Positions 62,263 through 64,000 of a stretch of 64,000 nucleotides of DNA are shown piece by piece (the first letter of the stretch is position 1; each line of letters opens with the position of its first letter). Made by a program: the position numbers and the translations under genes. Source of the DNA: Streptomyces sp. SCL15-4. Lineage in GTDB: Bacteria > Actinomycetota > Actinomycetes > Streptomycetales > Streptomycetaceae. The stretch spans positions 3,968,001 to 4,032,000 of the forward strand of contig NZ_JAOBTQ010000001.1 of NCBI RefSeq assembly GCF_033366695.1, read 5' to 3'. Under the pieces are notes generated by a model, which did no database searches, was not told the DNA's origin, and saw only the letters and a program-made list of their open reading frames with translations.

Positions 62263-63087
62263 CTACCGAGCCGTCGGCATCGCTGCCCTACCCGCCCCTG
62301 GACCTACCTGGTCAGCCAACAGACTCGCCAGCGCCCGAGGCCCCAGAGTGCTCAGAGCCCACAAGCTGCTGGCGTGCCGCGCCGTCTGCCAGAGGGGATC
62401 ATCCGTGTCTACAGGGGTGCGGAACGGAACGACGGGGATGCCGTGGGCATCGAAGGGCGCGTGATCGAGGTAGCGCATGCCGCCGGTGCCGCACACGTAG
62501 TGGGTGCTGCCGGTGGCGGCCGCGAGGTCGGCGAGGCGCTCGGAGCGGCCTTGGCGGCACGGTATCCCGCTGCTGACGAGTACTTCGCCGTTCCATTCGA
62601 GGGCGGTCAATAGGGCGACCGTGGATACCTGGGCGATGCCGGCCACCCGGTCGGTCGTATCGATGCTGTCCAGTACCGCACCGAGGACATCACGCACGAC
62701 AGGCCAGTGGCGGCTGCGGCGGTAGTACTGGCGCACAAGAAGTTCGATCGACCGGCGGGAACGGTGCCGATCCACGAGCCGGGCCTCGCTGATCAGCGTC
62801 GGCCGCCCGCGGGGCAGGTGCGTCGGCAGCGAGAGCCACTGCTGCCGAGCGGGGTCGTCCAGGGCGGCGAGACGGGCGCGGTGCTGGTAGTCGCGGCGGG
62901 CGAACTGTACGTCGTCGAGAACGATCCACCGGTCGGCGGCGAAGAGCTTCGCCAGCGTGGCCAGCCGGGGGAACAAGTTCGGCTGGTGGATCGCGCAGCG
63001 CCCGCCCGACGCGCCGACACCCAGCAGTTCAGGTACTGATGAGGCGGCTGTCGAAGCCGGCGCCGAGGAGGCGTTCGTAGGCGTCAT
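62263..63087 (-). CDS. WbqC family protein
   Basis: A 274-residue protein of the WbqC type, associated with surface sugar or glycan genes but without a defined reaction. Markers are CAIHQPNLFPRLATLAKLF near residue 31, WIVLDDVQFARRDYQHRAR near residue 53, LSLPTHLPRGRPTLI and YVCGTGGMRYLDHAPF. The ATG at 63087 is preferred for its GGGGGA seven bases upstream. Its first 59 bases overlap the 3' end of the YdcF gene in another frame. Confidence 0.85.
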   Translation of the reverse strand: MTPTNASSAPASTAASSVPELLGVGASGGRCAIHQPNLFPRLATLAKLFAADRWIVLDDVQFARRDYQHRARLAALDDPARQQWLSLPTHLPRGRPTLISEARLVDRHRSRRSIELLVRQYYRRSRHWPVVRDVLGAVLDSIDTTDRVAGIAQVSTVALLTALEWNGEVLVSSGIPCRQGRSERLADLAAATGSTHYVCGTGGMRYLDHAPFDAHGIPVVPFRTPVDTDDPLWQTARHASSLWALSTLGPRALASLLADQVGPGAGRAAMPTAR

Positions 63088-63718
63088 ACACATCCCCCGG
63101 TACCTCCTGCTCGACGGCGAAGCCGAGCTTCGGGTACTCGATCACCCGTTGCAGATCGCCGACAAGCATGTCCACGACCAGCTTCTCGTCACCGATGGAC
63201 TTGATGTAGTCGTCCAGCTCCAGCGGCTCGGAAGCGCACACGACCTCCACCTCGGGCCAGAGCTTGCGGCAGGTGGCGTACGCACGCCGTTCCATGTACG
63301 GCTTGGAGATCAGCAGCAGCGACTCGACCGCAATGCCGGCCTCGGCCAGCAGCTCCCGCGAGAAGGTGATGTTCTGCCCGGTGTTCGCGGCCTTCGGCTC
63401 GACCAGGATCGCCTCGTCCGGCACGCCCAGGTTCAGCGCGTGCTCGCGGTAGTGGACGGCTTCGCCGCGTGGGAAGCGGGCACGGGTCGTGGGGCTGTTG
63501 CCACCGCTGAAGACCAGGACCGGGAACAGGCCGGCGCGGTAGAGATCGGCGGCCGTGGTCGCCACTCCGAGATCATGGCTTCCCAGGCCGATCGCCGCCG
63601 AGCAGGGCCGCTGTTCGTGGCCCATCTGGTGGTAGTCCCAGATCAGCGTCGCGTCGTGGAACTGCTCGTCGGTGATCTGGCGCTGCTCGTGCTGCGGCAC
63701 TGGCACTCCCTGGCTCAT
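63029..63718 (-). CDS. YdcF/DUF218 family protein
   Basis: A 229-residue DUF218-type protein of the ElyC/YdcF fold. Markers are GLGSHDLGVATTAADLYRAG near residue 45, VLVFSGGNSP near residue 68, EAVHYREHALNLGVPDEAIL and TGQNITFSRELL. It lacks membrane helices, so it is a cytoplasmic version. Function unknown; the fold binds SAM or acts on envelope precursors in relatives. The ATG at 63718 overlaps the TGA of the upstream gene (ATGA). Confidence 0.87.
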   Translation of the reverse strand: MSQGVPVPQHEQRQITDEQFHDATLIWDYHQMGHEQRPCSAAIGLGSHDLGVATTAADLYRAGLFPVLVFSGGNSPTTRARFPRGEAVHYREHALNLGVPDEAILVEPKAANTGQNITFSRELLAEAGIAVESLLLISKPYMERRAYATCRKLWPEVEVVCASEPLELDDYIKSIGDEKLVVDMLVGDLQRVIEYPKLGFAVEQEVPGDVYDAYERLLGAGFDSRLIST

Positions 63719-64000
63719 CCCTGCTGGCCCTTCCGGATGCCCTCGATGCTGCGCAACTGGTGGCTCAGCCCGTACTGCCGGGCCACCTGCGCCGCCTGAT
63801 CGAGGACGGACAGCCCATCATTCCGGGTCGCCGCGTCGGACAGAAGGATGTGCCCGTAGGCGGTGTCCAGCCGTACGCGCTGCATCGGGGAGTCGACCGT
63901 GCCGGTGGTGCGTGCGATGTCGATGTGGTGCAGGGCCTGGGTCAAGTCACCGGCTCCGCGGTGGGCCAAGGCCAGCTTCTGGTGGGCGACCGACCAGTCC
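63715..64000 (-). CDS. TPR-type regulator C-terminal part, truncated by the window edge
   Basis: The frame is open to base 64000, so the 5' part is outside. About 95 residues are visible, helical TPR-like (GDLTQALHHIDIARTTG, LDTAYGHILLSDAA, LSVLDQAAQVARQYG). Such tails occur in XRE-type transcriptional regulators of actinobacteria, but the DNA-binding part is not visible. It is coupled to the YdcF gene by ATGA. Confidence 0.6.
   Translation of the reverse strand, partial: DWSVAHQKLALAHRGAGDLTQALHHIDIARTTGTVDSPMQRVRLDTAYGHILLSDAATRNDGLSVLDQAAQVARQYGLSHQLRSIEGIRKGQQG

Overview
This window is high-GC actinobacterial DNA with a Streptomyces-type chromosome. Third codon positions are strongly G/C biased, GTG and TTG starts are frequent, and the gene order (lysC-asd, recR-ybaB, purA, kynurenine genes, fba-pyrE, clpB, the dnaK-grpE-dnaJ-hspR operon, dcd, tRNA-Gly) is that of the conserved Streptomyces core. 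These identifications come from reading the proteins and motifs; no search was run.

Layout. 0-8.5 kb: a 5'-truncated glutamine-dependent NAD synthetase, a two-domain TrkA/RCK-like membrane protein, an S9 peptidase, a SURF1-family protein, and an ECF sigma factor translationally coupled to a likely anti-sigma membrane protein. 8.8-13 kb: asd-lysC (the asd product lacks the usual catalytic Cys), a DUF5063 protein, recR and a YbaB/EbfC protein. 13-20 kb: a SLATT-like membrane protein, a large Ser/Thr kinase with a collagen-like Gly-Pro linker, and a class III aminotransferase followed by a GntR regulator. 20-23.9 kb: purA, an eroded diacylglycerol-kinase-like protein and a P450. 23.9-28.5 kb: an overlapping four-gene operon (hydrolase, acyltransferase, histidine kinase, response regulator). 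28.6-31.9 kb: the tryptophan-to-anthranilate route (dioxygenase, kynureninase, formamidase-like hydrolase). 32-41 kb: DUF3151, fba, pyrE, aldose epimerase, a CoxG-like protein, a spermidine-synthase-like protein, DUF2617, a Cys-Gly repeat miniprotein, an aminotransferase and a YbjN protein.

41.6-55 kb is the heat-shock block: clpB and dnaK-grpE-dnaJ-hspR, both preceded by HAIR operators for HspR. Between them lies the most unusual locus: a secreted peptide carrying four DSSW repeats, coupled by an ATGA overlap to a degenerate Rieske-like protein and flanked by two paralogous LuxR-type regulators with PLD/TrmB-like sensor regions. A solute-binding lipoprotein and a fibronectin-type-III secreted protein follow. 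55-61.6 kb: a MraY/WecA-like glycosyltransferase, a large Fe-S reductase, an ABM monooxygenase, a Yip1 protein, a phosphoribosyltransferase, dcd and a mini zinc ribbon. After tRNA-Gly(CCC) the content changes to accessory genes (WbqC, YdcF and a TPR-type regulator fragment).

Caveat: from about 43.7 to 60.1 kb eight loci carry ten small indels that break otherwise conserved reading frames (clpB three times, the DSSW peptide, a LuxR regulator, the solute-binding protein, the FnIII protein, dnaJ, grpE and the Yip1 protein). None is seen elsewhere in the window. Local sequencing error is the likeliest explanation. Frame-corrected lengths are given in each entry.
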